Assembly: GCA_025617745.1 (NCBI GenBank)
Contig: CM046870.1
Coordinates: forward strand, 28,539,927-28,603,926
DNA: 64,000 nt
From: Heliocidaris erythrogramma
Taxonomy: Eukaryota > Echinodermata > Echinoidea > Camarodonta > Echinometridae
Reading direction: 5' to 3'
Shown: positions 21,830 to 33,790 of the stretch, piece by piece
How positions within the stretch are numbered: position 1 is the first letter of the stretch
Layout: every line of letters begins with the position of its first letter
Position numbers and translations under genes: made by a program
The notes under the pieces: model-generated
Told to the model about the DNA's origin: nothing
The model's database searches: none
What the model saw: the letters and a program-made list of their open reading frames with translations, nothing else

Positions 21830-23100
21830 AGTAAACGTAGTAGTAACTGTTTGTTAAGGAACTTAATGGACGGGCTCGGACTGGCTTGGACGGGAAGGGT
21901 GCTCTAGAACTTTGAGCCTGTTCAAAAATTCCCCCGTCCTAAAATTAGACGGAGTGACAACGAACTTGAACTACGAACGGGGTTGCCGTACTTCGATCCT
22001 ACTAGGGACGAGCTACAACGTGACGTGGTCGAGCATCAATTACCAGTACGAGCGGGTCAGTTGCCAAGCAGACCCAACTCGACCGCACTACGTCTTTAGT
22101 ACGTTAGCTCGACCGGGTCCGTTGCTAAACAGACCCAACTCGACCACACTATGTCCTCAGTATGTTCAAAATAAATTCACACGTTTTCCGGATGAGTTGG
22201 CGACACGTTTCTACATGGTTCTATAAGTTCCCAGTAGGTTCTCAGTAAGTTTTACTCGTTTTGCTCGAGTCTGTCGTTCTCACGCAGTTGCACCCCGTCT
22301 GCAGTACGCTCGGACAAGGTAAGTTATAAACTTCTTCGTCCTCAGCTTGGTGTAGAGTGTCCTCAGGCTGGTATACCAGACGATCAGCTCCTCACTGTTT
22401 ACGTCCATCTCCTCTGCTTGCTTCTGCCACAGGAAGTTTTTTTAGTCGTGTCTTTATAGGCCTCAATTTGTTTTTTGTTTGTTATAATACAGGACTTCAT
22501 TGGCCTTGACCAATAGCTATTTCTTGATCAGGGTGAGGTCGGTATGAGTTTCTGTTTTTTCATGGAATTCTGCTGCTCAACTTTGGCCAGATCTGGCTGG
22601 CCTTCAGAGGATCGAGAGCTTGGGGATCTTTGGGTATAAGAACTAGTGGCTGCTTTCCCATGGCCAGTCCTTCTGGCACTTTTCTATGGAGGCATAATGG
22701 AACACAGAAGGGCTGACAATGCAATTGTTGTTGTATGTCTTGATCTCCTTGAAGCGTCGAACGGGAATGAGGAGCGGGAAGAACGCGCTGGAGTTTTATA
22801 GCCCTCAAGCCAGGACGGAATTAGCACTAGGAGCGCGTTCGAACGCACTAAGAACGGGATGAGGACGAGTTAAACCGCCTCAGAATGGGGTGGTCGAGTT
22901 ACAAACTAGTTAGAACAAGTTGCGAACTAGTTAAAATGGGTTGGGAACGAGGTAGAACTAGTTAAGAACGGATTTAAACTGACGGCGGACGGGCTTGAAC
23001 TGCTTGGAAATGGCAAATTTACCCGATCTGAACTTGATATGAACTGACTGTGGACTGGGTACAGACAAGATGGACGTATTGAAAACCGTTTATGAAGGAA
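21830..23100. mobile_element. Degenerate transposon-like region with short repeated motifs
   Basis: Both ends are dense in short variants of GAACGGG, AACTAGTTA and CTCGACC; in the left part GACCCAACTCGACC recurs about every 66 bp, and in the right part AACTAGTTA recurs about every 25-50 bp. The centre holds a MADF-domain relic. I cannot fix the termini or a target duplication. It looks like a decayed DNA transposon with complex subterminal repeats. Confidence 0.45.
22331..22536 (-). pseudogene. MADF-domain relic (transposon-associated)
   Basis: One minus-strand frame reads LLVKANEVLYYNKQKTN, stop, GL, stop, RHD, stop, KNFLWQKQAEEMDVNSEEL, then IVWYTSLRTLYTKL. The L-V-x-x-N-E-x-L-Y start, the Leu-Trp in the middle and the WYxSLRTxYxKL end are the layout of a MADF (Myb/SANT-like) domain. 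Several stops in otherwise continuous frame show decay. MADF-like DNA-binding proteins are often the second protein of PIF/Harbinger elements, and its position inside a transposon-like region fits. A domesticated host-gene fragment is less likely. Confidence 0.6.
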
Positions 23101-23140
23101 CTAGGAACGTTTTAGAGCCATAAAATACATGTAACAGTCT

Positions 23141-23779
23141 AAAGGTCCACTGCGACCCAAATGCAAGTTGATTTCTGTTGATGTGCAGGGATGCACACCA
23201 CCTCATATATTGTTATTCAAACATCTAAATATGTTTCATAGATTTTGAAATATTTTTGGAAATCATTTTCTCAAACATGCTAAGCTCCATCCTAAAAAAA
23301 TGCTCCAGATCTCACTCATGCAGTGACATCATCTGTCAATCATTAGTGAGCTAAGGAGAGACAGTGGTATGTAGCTTTGCCAGAGATGACCATCTGTTCT
23401 ATTAGACCATACAATGCCTACATAGTAGTTGCTATGTCAGACATGCTGCAGTATCACCAATAAAATAATGGTAATGAGAGGTATTGTTCGAAAGCATGCA
23501 ATTCTATTGTAAGCATGTGCTGAACTGGGGAAGTTATATTCCACTGTCTATTGTAGTTTGTTAGTGTAGCTGACTCATGATTGACAGATGTCATTGCAAG
23601 AATGAGATCTGGAGCTCTTTTAGGGTGGAGCTTAGGAGGTTGGAAAAATATTTTTAAAAATATTTAAAATCTATAAAACATATTTAGATGTTGGAATAAC
23701 AAAATATTAGTTGTTGCATCCCTGCACATCAACAGCAAAAAGCTTGCATTTGGGTTGCATTTGGTTGCAGGGGCCCTTT
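23141..23779. mobile_element. Foldback element with about 200-bp arms (copy 1)
   Basis: Starts AAAGGTCCACTGCGACCCAA and ends with a near-inverse, TTGGTTGCAGGGGCCCTTT. The arms (about 23141-23345 and 23575-23779) are inverted copies, for example ATGCAAGTTGATTTCTGTTG against CAACAGCAAAAAGCTTGCAT. A second full copy is at 51484-52129. No coding capacity. Confidence 0.8.
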
Positions 23780-25364
23780 AAATATTCCCGGTTTCCACTT
23801 GAATTGCATTAATATTTCACCATTACATAAATTATGCTTTCTTTCCAAATTTGCACAGGTTTGGTGGAATAGGGTTAAAACTACTTTGAATTCACATTTG
23901 TCAGTTTGTAAATATGACAACGTTGAATTCTTGTTTATATAAGATGCGCAGCATAATTCCGTATCAAGTTTATCAAAATTGAAATTACGAAGGCACTCTA
24001 TGACCAAGTATTGGCAAAATCAATGTGGAGTTATGTATTGGATTCGGGTGGATATAATAGGTTAAACCTTCTTTGTTTAAAAATATGAAGACTGGCATGT
24101 CTTAAGCACACCTTCACATAGGTAGAGATGATTATTCAATTCTTTAAAAATCAGATATTTAAAGTAGTAATTGATAAGGCATCCTGTGGCCAGGTTAAAC
24201 TAGAGATGAATTTTAGATTGATAATGATATTCACACATAGTACCCTACACAAAGACGTGAAACATAGGTTAAACAGCAAGTGATACAGAGCTAATAAAAA
24301 AGCAGAAAGGAGTAACTTTTGAGATATTGGGAGACAGAGAAAGCCAAAAAGCAGATACCACTTACCAGAGGATGACCTTTGACATAGCTTTTCAAATTAA
24401 CTCGTCATAAACATCGGCCCCTATTTACAGTATATTGTCTTTGAAACCCAATGTACTTTTAAAAACTTATGTTGTAGAGAATCCTTTATTTATCTAGGAT
24501 ATTTGTCATGTGTTATGTATAAAGTTTGATTTCAAATATATTTCTAATAAAATAAACATTCAAAGAAATTTATATAGTTATTTTCCCGTATATCTTTTTA
24601 TTCATTTACTTACATATGACGCATGAATGACTGATGCATAACATTACTCTTGTGACTGATTTTGTAATTTTGGTATCAGTATAGGCATATCAAAACGTAT
24701 TTTGAAGGTAAAAAGCTATTTATGTTCAGCCCTGCAGATACAAGGTTTTCCATTTTCATTCGATTTACCTTACTGGGTATGAGGGTGTAGGCTTACCCAT
24801 TCCAACACCGCTGACTTTTATTTCATTTTTGATGGATACATATCTATGAAAAAAAAATTGAATCTTGAATTTATTGAATAAATGTTGTTTTATAGTTTGT
24901 CCTTATCTAAATGGTCAAAAGAAAAACAGGAAGGGATTTGGCGTATAAATACTGAGGATAACACAGTTTACAATTCCCTTCACACTTCTTCTTTAACCCC
25001 CCCCCCCACCCCACCCCTCTTCCCTTCTTCTCTTTTTCTCTTTGTCTATCTCTTTATGTCTTCTTACCTTAGTATCTCCCTCTCTCTCCTCTCTATCCTT
25101 GACCGAAATTTATTCTGCCGAGGTATTCCGTTTTAAACAAAAATTCAGTATATCAATAAATCTGAATACATATTTGTTTCTAGTGCTTAATTTCCCCTCA
25201 GGAGCGGTTATCCTTCTTACTACACCAAGATTATAAAGGTAATGGGATCAGTTTTAAAGTATTAATTTATCTTCTCCGGTCTCTTGTAATATATATGCTT
25301 AGCTAATATGATAAGAATTCCTGAAAAAATGTAAGCCCATAAAACAGTAGCGTTTGACTGACCA
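23780..25364. other. Intron, no gene; pyrimidine-rich patch at 24995-25100
   Basis: A C-run followed by CTCT-rich sequence lies at about 24998-25100. Nothing else recognised. Confidence 0.35.
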
Positions 25365-25494
25365 GGGCTCTGTTTCATAAAAGTTCCTATCAGTAACAAG
25401 TGTGACATTTCTATAACAAATTCCTTCACAGCCAATGAAATGCCACAAAATTATTGTAACTTGTTGTGATGAATTCTTTTATGAAACAGGGCCC
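25365..25494. mobile_element. 130-bp MITE, GGGCYCTGTTTCATAAAAG ends
   Basis: The left end GGGCTCTGTTTCATAAAAG and the right end CTTTTATGAAACAGGGCCC are inverted repeats of about 19 bp with one mismatch. Very small palindromic elements of this kind are common in marine invertebrate genomes. No gene. Confidence 0.75.
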
Positions 25495-26420
25495 AGAAAT
25501 AATTTACAAACACAACAAATACAAATACAAAGACACACACACAGCTAGTACAGGATGGACAGTGAGTTTAATTTTACACAACAGGGGATAAAGTTAGGGA
25601 ACCAGTTAGGGAACCGACAAAGAACATTTTGAACGAACAAGCAAACAAACATAGAAAGCAAAAACTTCCCGCTACAGAGATCATTTGAGTACAATAAATG
25701 TTATAGTTAGAATAAGGAGTGCGTTTTACATAATAAGTCAGTTAATCACTTTAAACAATTGCTTATATTTCCTTAAATTTATTCTTTTTTTGGGGGGGGG
25801 GGGGCGGGCTCACATTACCAGTTACCAAGAGGTTATACTTATTTATTGCCAGAATGCTGGATATTGTTGGAAGATGTTATTTCTTCTTTTTTTTAATTGG
25901 TATGGATGAAAAATAGGTATATCGAAATTTTTTTTTTAATAGAACATCACACTTTGTGTATAAAAGGCGAAGAAACCCAAGTGAGCCTGCTACAGAAAAA
26001 TGGGGTACTTTCGGATTTAAGGTACAACCCTGTTTTCCAGCTATTTTATTATCGCTGTCATAGTCTTTTTAAGGGGCGCAAAATGACGAGCTCTTGTACT
26101 TGTATATTGAACAGAAAATATGAGGCATTTTCAGAAAGGAGGATTCATAAGCAGACTCCAGAATGATAAACGACAGAAAAGTTGAAAAAAGGGTAAGAAA
26201 AATAAAAGAACGTGAATAACTTATGAAACAATGTTATCCAAAATATTGTATAGTGTTATTTTCATAATTATTAATCCCTATGATAAATCTCAGATTAGAT
26301 TTTAAACTGATGTTATAAGCATAACGTTAAAAATTAACTTGAGGCATTCACTGCTTACCAAGTTTCAAATTTTGTTGCTTATTGTTCCGCAGAAACAAAT
26401 ATATTAATTTGAAGAATTAG
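25495..26420. other. Intron, no gene; poly-G at 25792-25804
   Basis: One G run after a T run (25785-25804); otherwise unremarkable AT-rich sequence. Confidence 0.35.
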
Positions 26421-26570
26421 AATTCAGATGGAATAACTCGTCCATTCAGGACGAGGTCGGAGAGTCAGAGTGTTTCTTGAAAGGACATATACACCGTACA
26501 CGTACACATAAACATAAATTCCCCACATACCAGACGGTTCGACACAACTTCGCAAAAGCGAGTACATGAA

Positions 26571-26926
26571 GCAAATACGCCGAAAACGGCGTATAACGCA
26601 CGATGAATATATAGCCCTCATCGTTCAATGCGAGGCAGTGTGCACAAAAGGTATGGGCAAAATGTTGCACAGTCAACCTACTGTTGATATATATTTTTTG
26701 AAAACAATGCTGCGTCAAAATATTTTTCAAAGTCCTTGAATGATTCGTCATATGAAATAACTTTTAAATGACAAACATATATATCCACAGCATGCATTAT
26801 ATCTTTTTAAAAAGAGATTTATATATCAACAACAGGTCCCCTTTGGAAGATTTTCACCATGTCTCTTGAACACACTGGGCTCTATATTCATTGTGCGTTG
26901 ATATACGCCGTTTTCGGCGTATTTGC
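26571..26926. repeat. Inverted repeat with a palindromic core in each arm
   Basis: Left 26571-26619 and right 26877-26926 are inverted copies; each holds the perfect palindrome ATACGCCG-AAAA-CGGCGTAT (imperfect loop), and then a TGAATATATAGCCC-like block. The 250-bp centre shows nothing. Probably the two ends of a foldback element whose outer termini have decayed. Confidence 0.6.
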
Positions 26927-27142
26927 TTGTGCTCGGTTTTCCGAAGTCGAGTCGGACTGCCAGGTGACAATACGATAAAGAGGCATACAAGGCGACACAT
27001 GACCAGACAAAAGCTGTACGAACAATATGGACATGAACTTCCTGTTGTAATCCTGATGTAGCCAAAATAGTTCTCATAAATTTCGATTTACTCATAATTT
27101 GAAATAATATGAAATGACTTTTGTTTACTTCATACATATACC

Positions 27143-27168
27143 GTATATATATATATATATATATATAC
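27143..27168. repeat. (TA)n microsatellite
   Basis: Twelve to thirteen uninterrupted TA units. Confidence 0.9.
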
Positions 27169-27169
27169 T

Positions 27170-28309
27170 GGTTTTATATTTTGTGTCTCCATATGCCAAC
27201 ACATGGATTTTAATCAAATATATAATTATGTGTTTATCTTCTTCTTTTTTTAAGAACTAAAACTAATTTGGAAAATACAAAGGGCTCAACACTCTGAATA
27301 CGTAAAGTATACATAATATTATAGCCCTTTACTCATTCAATGACGAATGGGGTTTAATTTGACCATGTGAGATGGACGAGCCATGATTTTAAGACTTTAC
27401 ATCTAATACCCCTAGATGATATTGTCAAAATGATATGCTTGATGTTAGAATTGTGAACCAGCCAAATAACAAAGATAATGATAATAATAATGCTACTAAA
27501 TGTTAATGCTTGTGATATTGAGGATTATATCAATAACGAACGGCTTTACGACCAATCATTAAAGATAATTCCCTTTATCTTGCAAACTTATATATTATAT
27601 TCACGCCTATCCCCTAGATTCTGCTTGTGTTTCATCACACTTAGCTACGTTTTGAAGATTCTCGTTCTCAGGCAAGTTACCAACCTGCATGATTCGGGAA
27701 GGCAAAAAGGAGGAGAGAGAAAGAAAGAAAACCTCTGTAATCGCTTTATTTACAATCACTGCATTTGGGAAGAAACTGTCTATAGAAACTAGTCTGTTTG
27801 GTTGATTACGATGTAAACAGGACCTGTTTTGGATTATGACGTCTTGCAATCATGAAGATTACAACAGATTATTTAAATCTTGCTGAAAATCACAAGTGAA
27901 GACAAGTACTCGACAAAGGTAAGGGTAAATGGGATCCACAAAATATACTGAACCAAAGAAAGTCAGTTCCTCCCGACGCGTTCTAATATAACTCGAGGAA
28001 TATTTGATGAATTTCGTTCATTCAAAAAAGCAAAGTATGCAGAATTGTAGGATTTCCAATTGTATACTCTTTTCAGTTCCTTCTACCTTTTGTCCATGTA
28101 GAGGCGCATGATTTATAATTTTTTTTTAAACGTCTGCGTTAAAAATCAAGATTTTCACTGCAGTTTTGTGAATTTATATCACGAATTATGCATCTTTATA
28201 TGAACAACACGATTGAAAAATGTTCAATTTCTGAATCTGTTGTTTTATACAGACCGCAGGAGCATGCAAAATTCATGTAATATGCCCGCCTTTGGGGGCC
28301 TATACCTAC
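27170..28309. other. Intron, nothing recognised
   Basis: No coding or repeat signal beyond a few TAA-rich stretches. Confidence 0.35.
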
Positions 28310-28454
28310 CTACAAAGGCGTAGACTTCCACTCGCATGCACAGAAGATTGGATGGGTCCCAATCGATGGGGATGATTTTTAGCTTACTCATCAGTTTGGG
28401 ATGATCAAAGATGATTACTGCGTCACAGTTCGCATCGCTGTTGGCTGGGAAAGG
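28310..28454 (-). CDS. Exon 5: F5/8C domain, C-terminal part
   Basis: A 145-bp exon with a TTTTCCAG acceptor in phase 0 and a G|GTAGGT donor in phase 1. It encodes PFPANSDANCDAVIIFDHP, KLMSKLKIIPIDWDPSN and LLCMRVEVYAFVG. The I-x-P-x-x-W and C-(L/M)-R-(V/F)-E-(V/L)-Y ending is the classic C-terminal signature of F5/8 type C domains; the last Cys normally forms the disulfide that closes the domain. Phase 0 in and phase 1 out restores the phase-1 pattern used by all later exons, which supports both boundaries. About 13 kb of intron follows before the next exon I can recognise; the acidic tandem array at 16.9-20.3 kb lies inside it. Confidence 0.85.
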
Positions 28455-28939
28455 CTGGAAAAATCAAACATTCAATTATTTCAACACTGATCATCAGTAT
28501 TAACGTTTCTCAGTAGCCCGATCTGCATCAGAGAAATAACCTATCGTGCCACTTTCAAAACATTCTTTAAAACACATATCTTTCCCCAGTAATGTAATGT
28601 TCTTATGTGATCTCTAAGTTTTGATGTCTGTATTTTTTTGCTGTTGATGTTGCCTTTTCTCTTCAGATCTGTAACTTTGTAAGAACTATGGTACTTCCCG
28701 TTTTTACTAAATATCCGATATTTTTATTATTGTTAAATACATTTTATTTTAATTATTATTATTATCATTATTATTATTATCATTATAAATATAGCTTCGG
28801 ACATACTGAAGCTCATTAGAATACAATTCAAGAAGGAGCATCTATATAACAATATAAAGGAGGAACAACGAGGGTCAAAAAAGATAATGAGAGGCAGCGA
28901 GTTACGGCTGTTTGGCACGAGGTGTCATTTCCATAGTGT

Positions 28940-29160
28940 TATTGATCCTGTAAAGACAATGCGTCGCCAGTAACTCGAAGCAATGTTCGCACTATCCATA
29001 CATTTTCTTCTCTTTTCTCCTTTTCCTTTTCTCTCTCCTCTTCCCTTTCCCTCCCCCTCCTTTTTTTTTGCCGACAGAGGTGGCGCATTTTCTGACAGCA
29101 ATTTTCAGGAAGGGGGGGGGGGGGGGGTATGACACCCTCCCCCCTTCTAGTGACGCCGCT
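28940..29160. repeat. Poly-G/C repeat end of the GACGCC family
   Basis: CTCTTTTC-rich sequence, then GCCGACAG, then a G run of about 16 (29107-29127), GACACCCTCCCCCC and TCTAGTGACGCCGCTGG. The order homopolymer, GTGTCA/TGACAC block, TCTAG-GACGCC end repeats that of the element at 11204-11877. No opposite terminus found, so probably truncated. Confidence 0.45.
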
Positions 29161-29404
29161 GGTAAAACCTACTGGAGGACCGTGTATGCGATTGCTATGA
29201 TACACACGCTATCTCCATGCGAAGCACGTACATTGTGCGGGCAGCCGTCGGAGTGGAGCGTAGGGAAGTTTATCAGTTATTATCCTCACAGATGTTTTCA
29301 CCTCCCTGTTTACACTAAGATTAATCAGAAATGAAGGATGGAATACTAAATGATCTCGTACATATATTTGTATATACAAGGAGAACAGCATGGGACTATA
29401 TTTA

Positions 29405-30700
29405 ACAGGTTTCTCTCCAATTTCCTTTTATGCGTGGTATAGCTCATGAATGGTTCGCCAGCTAAATTAATAATCGATTGCTAAAATACCAATCTTCTGA
29501 TTCAGAGTTTAAGGCAAAAACTTGCGGAATTCCACAGGGTAGTCTTCTTGGGCCATTGTTATTCATATTATATTGTTAATGATATTTATAAATCAGTTAA
29601 TGGGTTATCCTTTATACTATACGCAGACGATACAAACATATCTCTCAGCGATTCAAACTTGAACAGTAAAAGGCAAGGTTCGTACATGTATGTGAAAAAA
29701 TTATCTGTAAAATTAATGTCAAGAAATGTAATTACATGATTTTTTCACAATGGAAAGAATGCAGATTTAATGATTATATATTGTACTTGACAATGTCATA
29801 TTAAAGGGATACGCAACCAGCCGGCTGTGGGGAAAATCTGGATTGCGTAAGCCCCATTCACTCGTACACAAAGTTTGTGCGTATAGAACGCGTTCGTTGG
29901 ATTACTGGGATTATATTTCGGACTGCACCAAGCCGACCGAATCTCGCACGAGAGCTCGAGCTCAGGCGGAGCGTGCATGTTGCACAGCGACTAGTCTGTC
30001 CGAAGATTGAACCCCACGGGGCAACGGCATGATCAGGTGACGAACACGGTGCCCTCTCGCGGCATAAAAACGTCCACAATCTGCGATTGAGTATCCCTTT
30101 GACAAGAGTAGATAAAGCAAAGTTTATCAGCGTTTATTTAGATAGTCCCTGTCATGGAAAACCCATATTCATGAGGTTGAAAGTAAAGTGTCCAAAATCA
30201 TTAGTATTATATCCAGAATCAAACATCTGTCGCCCTCACTTTCTAAGTATGTTATTTTGTTACATGTATCTCATAATCCCATATTTTTCCTATAGTAATC
30301 TTGTTTGGGCTAATTCTTATAAGTCAAATACTGAAAAGATACCATTACTGCAGAAGAAGATAATTCGTATAATATCGGGAATACACTATCGCTACCACAC
30401 TGGTCCTGTTTTCAAGGAAATTAATTTACTTAGTAAAATAAAACAGTATCAGCAAGGTATTTTATGTATAAACTTATGAACAACATATTTCCGGCACAAT
30501 TTAATGATCTCAGCCATTTTCACAGCAACTCGGAAACTCATACGTATAATACGAGAAGTGCAGGCCAAATTCATATACCTAAACAGAGAAGCTGAAGATT
30601 TCAATACGGCATTCGATACTCTGGACCGAAAATTTTGAACACTTTACCATCCAGCCTGCAGAAGTCGCTTTCCTTGCAAACCTTTTTCCCGTGAGGCAAA
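29405..30700 (+). mobile_element. LINE fragment (CR1/Jockey-type), split by a MITE
   Basis: Plus-strand RT blocks: GIAHEWFAS, then [39 protein letters not shown] and NISLSDSNLNS (29430-29680), with one frame shift in between. After a 300-bp MITE (29802-30100) the C-terminal part follows as YSNLVWANSYKSNTEKIPLL, QKKIIRIISGIHYRYHTGPV and, to about 30690, NTRSAGQIHIPKQ and PKILNTLPSSLQKS. Both ends of the element are missing. Frame breaks make it inactive. Confidence 0.82.
29802..30100. mobile_element. 300-bp MITE, AAAGGGATAC ends (copy 2)
   Basis: Inverted copy of 18301-18599 with ends AAAGGGATACGCAACC and GTATCCCTTT. Interrupts the LINE between the A-D-D box and the C-terminal region, so it inserted after the LINE. 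No target duplication that I can see. Confidence 0.75.
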
Positions 30701-31058
30701 AATATATTTAATCGCTCGTTATTAAATCCTTTTTTAAATTTGTTTTTGTGTTTGACGTTGTTATCTTCTTGTAGAAGAAACCTTCATTGAATCGAGTTAA
30801 CTATGTTATATTCTGACTGAACCATACTACTCGAACTTTACACTGCCAAAACATTTATTTCTTTTTATCATTTACGTACATGCCTCAGCTGTTGCTAGGC
30901 CGGGCGATTTTTTTTAAAAATGTATTATGAAACATTGTATACTCCTTGAGACAGTGATGTCAGCCGGTTTTAAAATGATATGCTGGCTATTGAAGTACTC
31001 TAGTGCACTAGTACACTGCAATCATTGATTGACCACTAACGTACCCTGGGGGGGGGGT
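30700..31058. other. Intron, nothing recognised; poly-G at 31048-31057
   Basis: No gene or repeat partner visible. Confidence 0.35.
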
Positions 31059-31059
31059 A

Positions 31060-31245
31060 ACCTCGCTAGTCATAAGGACCGCTATTCATAAGGACCACTT
31101 ATTCATAAGGACCGCTATCAATAACGCAAGACTAAATGAATAGCGGTTTTTTTAATGAATAGCGGTTCTTCTAAATAGCGAGCAAACCATAAACAAATTA
31201 CCTCGCTATTCATAAGGACCTCCATTCATAAAGACCACTATTTCT
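31060..31245. repeat. Interspersed direct and inverted copies of CTATTCATAAGGACC
   Basis: Five or six direct copies of a TATTCATAAGGACC-like motif (31068-31240) surround two inverted ones (AATGAATAGCGGTT). The spacing is irregular, so this is not a simple tandem array; subterminal repeats of a transposon are a possible source. Confidence 0.6.
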
Positions 31246-31660
31246 TATCATTCTGATACATTCCAAAACAACGTCACAGTATACACCAATTCTTTTTTTT
31301 TTTAGACATCATCAACCTTTCAAGACATCACCAACGTTATTTTCAAGCTCTGTTACATCAAAAACAGAAAATATGGTAGAGATTATTTATTTATATAACT
31401 TCTTATTTAACAACAACAACAAAAAGCAAAACATAAGAAAAGCCGCGTGGATAATTCTCTTTGGAAACAAACTTTGCCTGCCTTCATTCTTTGAGCGATC
31501 GGCAGCGAGCGAAACGCCGTATACATGTTCCTTATTTATTTTGGTACAAAATCTGCGAGCCAATCGCATCCGTTCATTTCGCTCCAAAGAGACTGGGGCA
31601 GTTGACATAGGGCATTGCAGCAATGAAGCTGTACAAGGGTGCGCCATGACTGGTGACATT

Positions 31661-32832
31661 AAGGAGTTTTCGGATGTGTCGACTATAACTCCGCGTCCTA
31701 GATCCTCCCAGCGACAATGGATTGCTTTGTGTTGACTGGATAAACAGTAGGTGAAGCATGAAGCTAACAATGGGTGAAGCGAGGTTCACGTTTTAGAGAC
31801 GACGGCAAAACCATGTTTGACGCGTTCTCGATCTTACTAGTGGACGAGGGAGAAGCCAGTGGACGGGTGAGCCGTTCTCGCACAAAGCGCGGTATGCAGC
31901 TAACACAAAGCAGTCCATTGTAGCTGGGAGGATCTAGGACTGCCTTCAAGTCGACACAATCGAAAGCTCACTATAAAGGAGTTTTCGGATGTGTCGACTA
32001 GAACACCGTCCTAGATCCTACCAGCGACAATGGATTGCTTATTATAGTGTTGACTGGATAAGTGAAGCATGAAGCTAACAATGGGTGAAGCGAGGTTCAC
32101 GTTTTAGAGACGACGGCAAAACCATGTTTGACGCGTTTTCGATCTGACTAGTGGAAGAGGGAGAAGCCAGTGGACGGGTGAGCCGTTCTCGCACAAAGCG
32201 CGGTATGCAGCTAACACAAAGCAGTCCATTGTAGCTGGGAGGATCTAGGACTGCCTTCAAGTCGACACAATCGAAAGCTCACTATAAAGGAGTTGACTGG
32301 ATAAACAGTAGGTGAAGCATGAAGCTAACAATGGGTGAAGCGAGGTTCACGTTTTAGAGACGACGGCAAAACCATGTTTGACGCGTTCTCGATCTTACTA
32401 GTGGACGAGGGAGAAGCCAGTGGACGGGTGAGCCGTTCTCGCACAAAGCGCGGTATGCAGCTAACACAAAGCAGTCCATTGTAGCTGGGAGGATCTAGGA
32501 CTGCCTTCAAGTCGACACAATCGAAAGCTCACTATAAAGGAGTTTTCGGATGTGTCGACTAGAACACCGTCCTAGATCCTACCAGCGACAATGGATTGCT
32601 TATTATAGTGTTGACTGGATAAGTGAAGCATGAAGCTAACAATGGGTGAAACGAGGTTCACGTTTTAGAGAAGACGGCAAAACCATGTTTGACGCGTTTT
32701 TGATCTGCCTAGTGGAAGAGGGAGAAGCCAGTGGAAAGGTGAGCTAACACAAAGTAGTCGATTGTAGCTGGGAGGATCTAGGACGGGGATCTAGGACGGG
32801 GTTCAAGTCGACACATTCGAAAGCTCACTATT
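31661..32832. repeat. Four-copy satellite with higher-order A-B-A-B structure
   Basis: Units at 31661-31975, 31976-32285, 32286-32535 (left arm missing) and 32536-32832. In each complete unit the left end GTGTCGACT...GTCCTAGATCCT and the right end AGGATCTAGGAC...AAGTCGACAC are inverted, so the unit is itself a MITE-like foldback of about 310 bp. Units 1 and 3 share one set of variants and units 2 and 4 another, and equivalent points are 561 bp apart: a dimer was duplicated. The identical 61-codon minus frames are the satellite read three times, not genes. Confidence 0.85.
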
Positions 32833-33461
32833 ACGGTACCTGCGCATGATTTAATCAAGTCTATGAAAGCAAATCGCCCATACGCCATTAATCCAATGCG
32901 ACGTGTTCTTCTTCATTTCTCTCTCTTTTTATTTTTTTATTTTTATTTTTTTTTTGGGGGGGGGGCGGAAGACGTCACCTTCACATGGCGCATCAGTGAT
33001 CAAACACTGCATCCCCTGACGCAGTCCAATGAAGCCTCGTGTGCATTAATGTGTGATGTGCGCTATAATACAATAACTATTTTAAAACATGGCTTTTAAC
33101 TATTCTATTGGCATCTATAGCCAGTTGCTCACGAGGCGTTATTCCACAATGCATTACGTCAACTGGTTATTCATTTCAATTGAATGTCACAGTCAATGTC
33201 ACAGTAAACCGAACGATAAGGACTGCTGCGTTTGAGTTGTCACACAAATGTCCTTTATACACCCAATGGGTTGTGTACATTGTTACGCCAGTGTTCCGTT
33301 GAAAGTCGATTTTCGGACTAATCGCAAACCTTGCTTCAAGGGCATGCGTCTGTTGCTAGAATTGCGCCAAGATCTATTCTGTGCTTTTTATGCCTGAATG
33401 TTCTTAAATAGAGCAGCTGAAATCACGTCTCGTGAGCACCGCGCACATTCACGATTCATAC
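32833..33461. other. Intron, no gene; poly-T/poly-G at 32930-32967
   Basis: T-rich run followed by about ten G; nothing else recognised. Confidence 0.35.
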
Positions 33462-33790
33462 CTCTTCGATTTGGACTATTCCATCCTCATTTTCGAACGT
33501 CAGCTGTACAGCCGTAACCCACGCAGGGAAATCCTCATGATTATTCCCTCGCATGACAAGTCCAGAAACATAGATTTCATCTCCGAAGTCAATGCTAACG
33601 TATTCCGAGCCACTCTGTGGGTCTCCAGCACACCAGGCCAGGTGGTTGTTCAAAGGATCAAGGAGCGGTAGTTGAGATAGACTATGCTCCTCATTGAAAT
33701 GAGAAGAAGAGGCGTCGAGGTTATCTACTCCGATGATCGCACTTTCAAAGAGAGCCGTTCCACCAGGAAATAAAATTTTTGGACATATCG
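33462..33790 (-). CDS. Exon 4: F5/8C (discoidin) domain, N-terminal part
   Basis: A 329-bp exon entered at TGGCAG with phase 1 and left at GAG|GTATGA in phase 0. It encodes about 110 residues. The visible blocks are PLNNHLAWCAGDPQSG, then EYVSIDFGDEIYVSGLVMRG and FPAWVTAVQLTFENEDG. These match the F5/8 type C core: a W-x-x residue stretch after the N-terminal loop, the (I/V)D(L/F)G strand, then the V-T-x-(F/Y) strand. The domain is completed by the next exon, which also starts in phase 0. F5/8C domains are beta-barrels that bind membranes, glycans or proteins through loops at one end. The N-terminal part (ICPKILFPGG to LDPLNN) is more divergent. Confidence 0.82.

Noticed and set aside
31060-31245. 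CRISPR-like array (short repeats with spacers)
   Set aside because: Spacing is irregular, some copies are inverted, and the DNA is eukaryotic.
31764-32510. Three identical 61-codon minus-strand proteins
   Set aside because: They are the same satellite unit read three times; frames follow the repeat, not selection.
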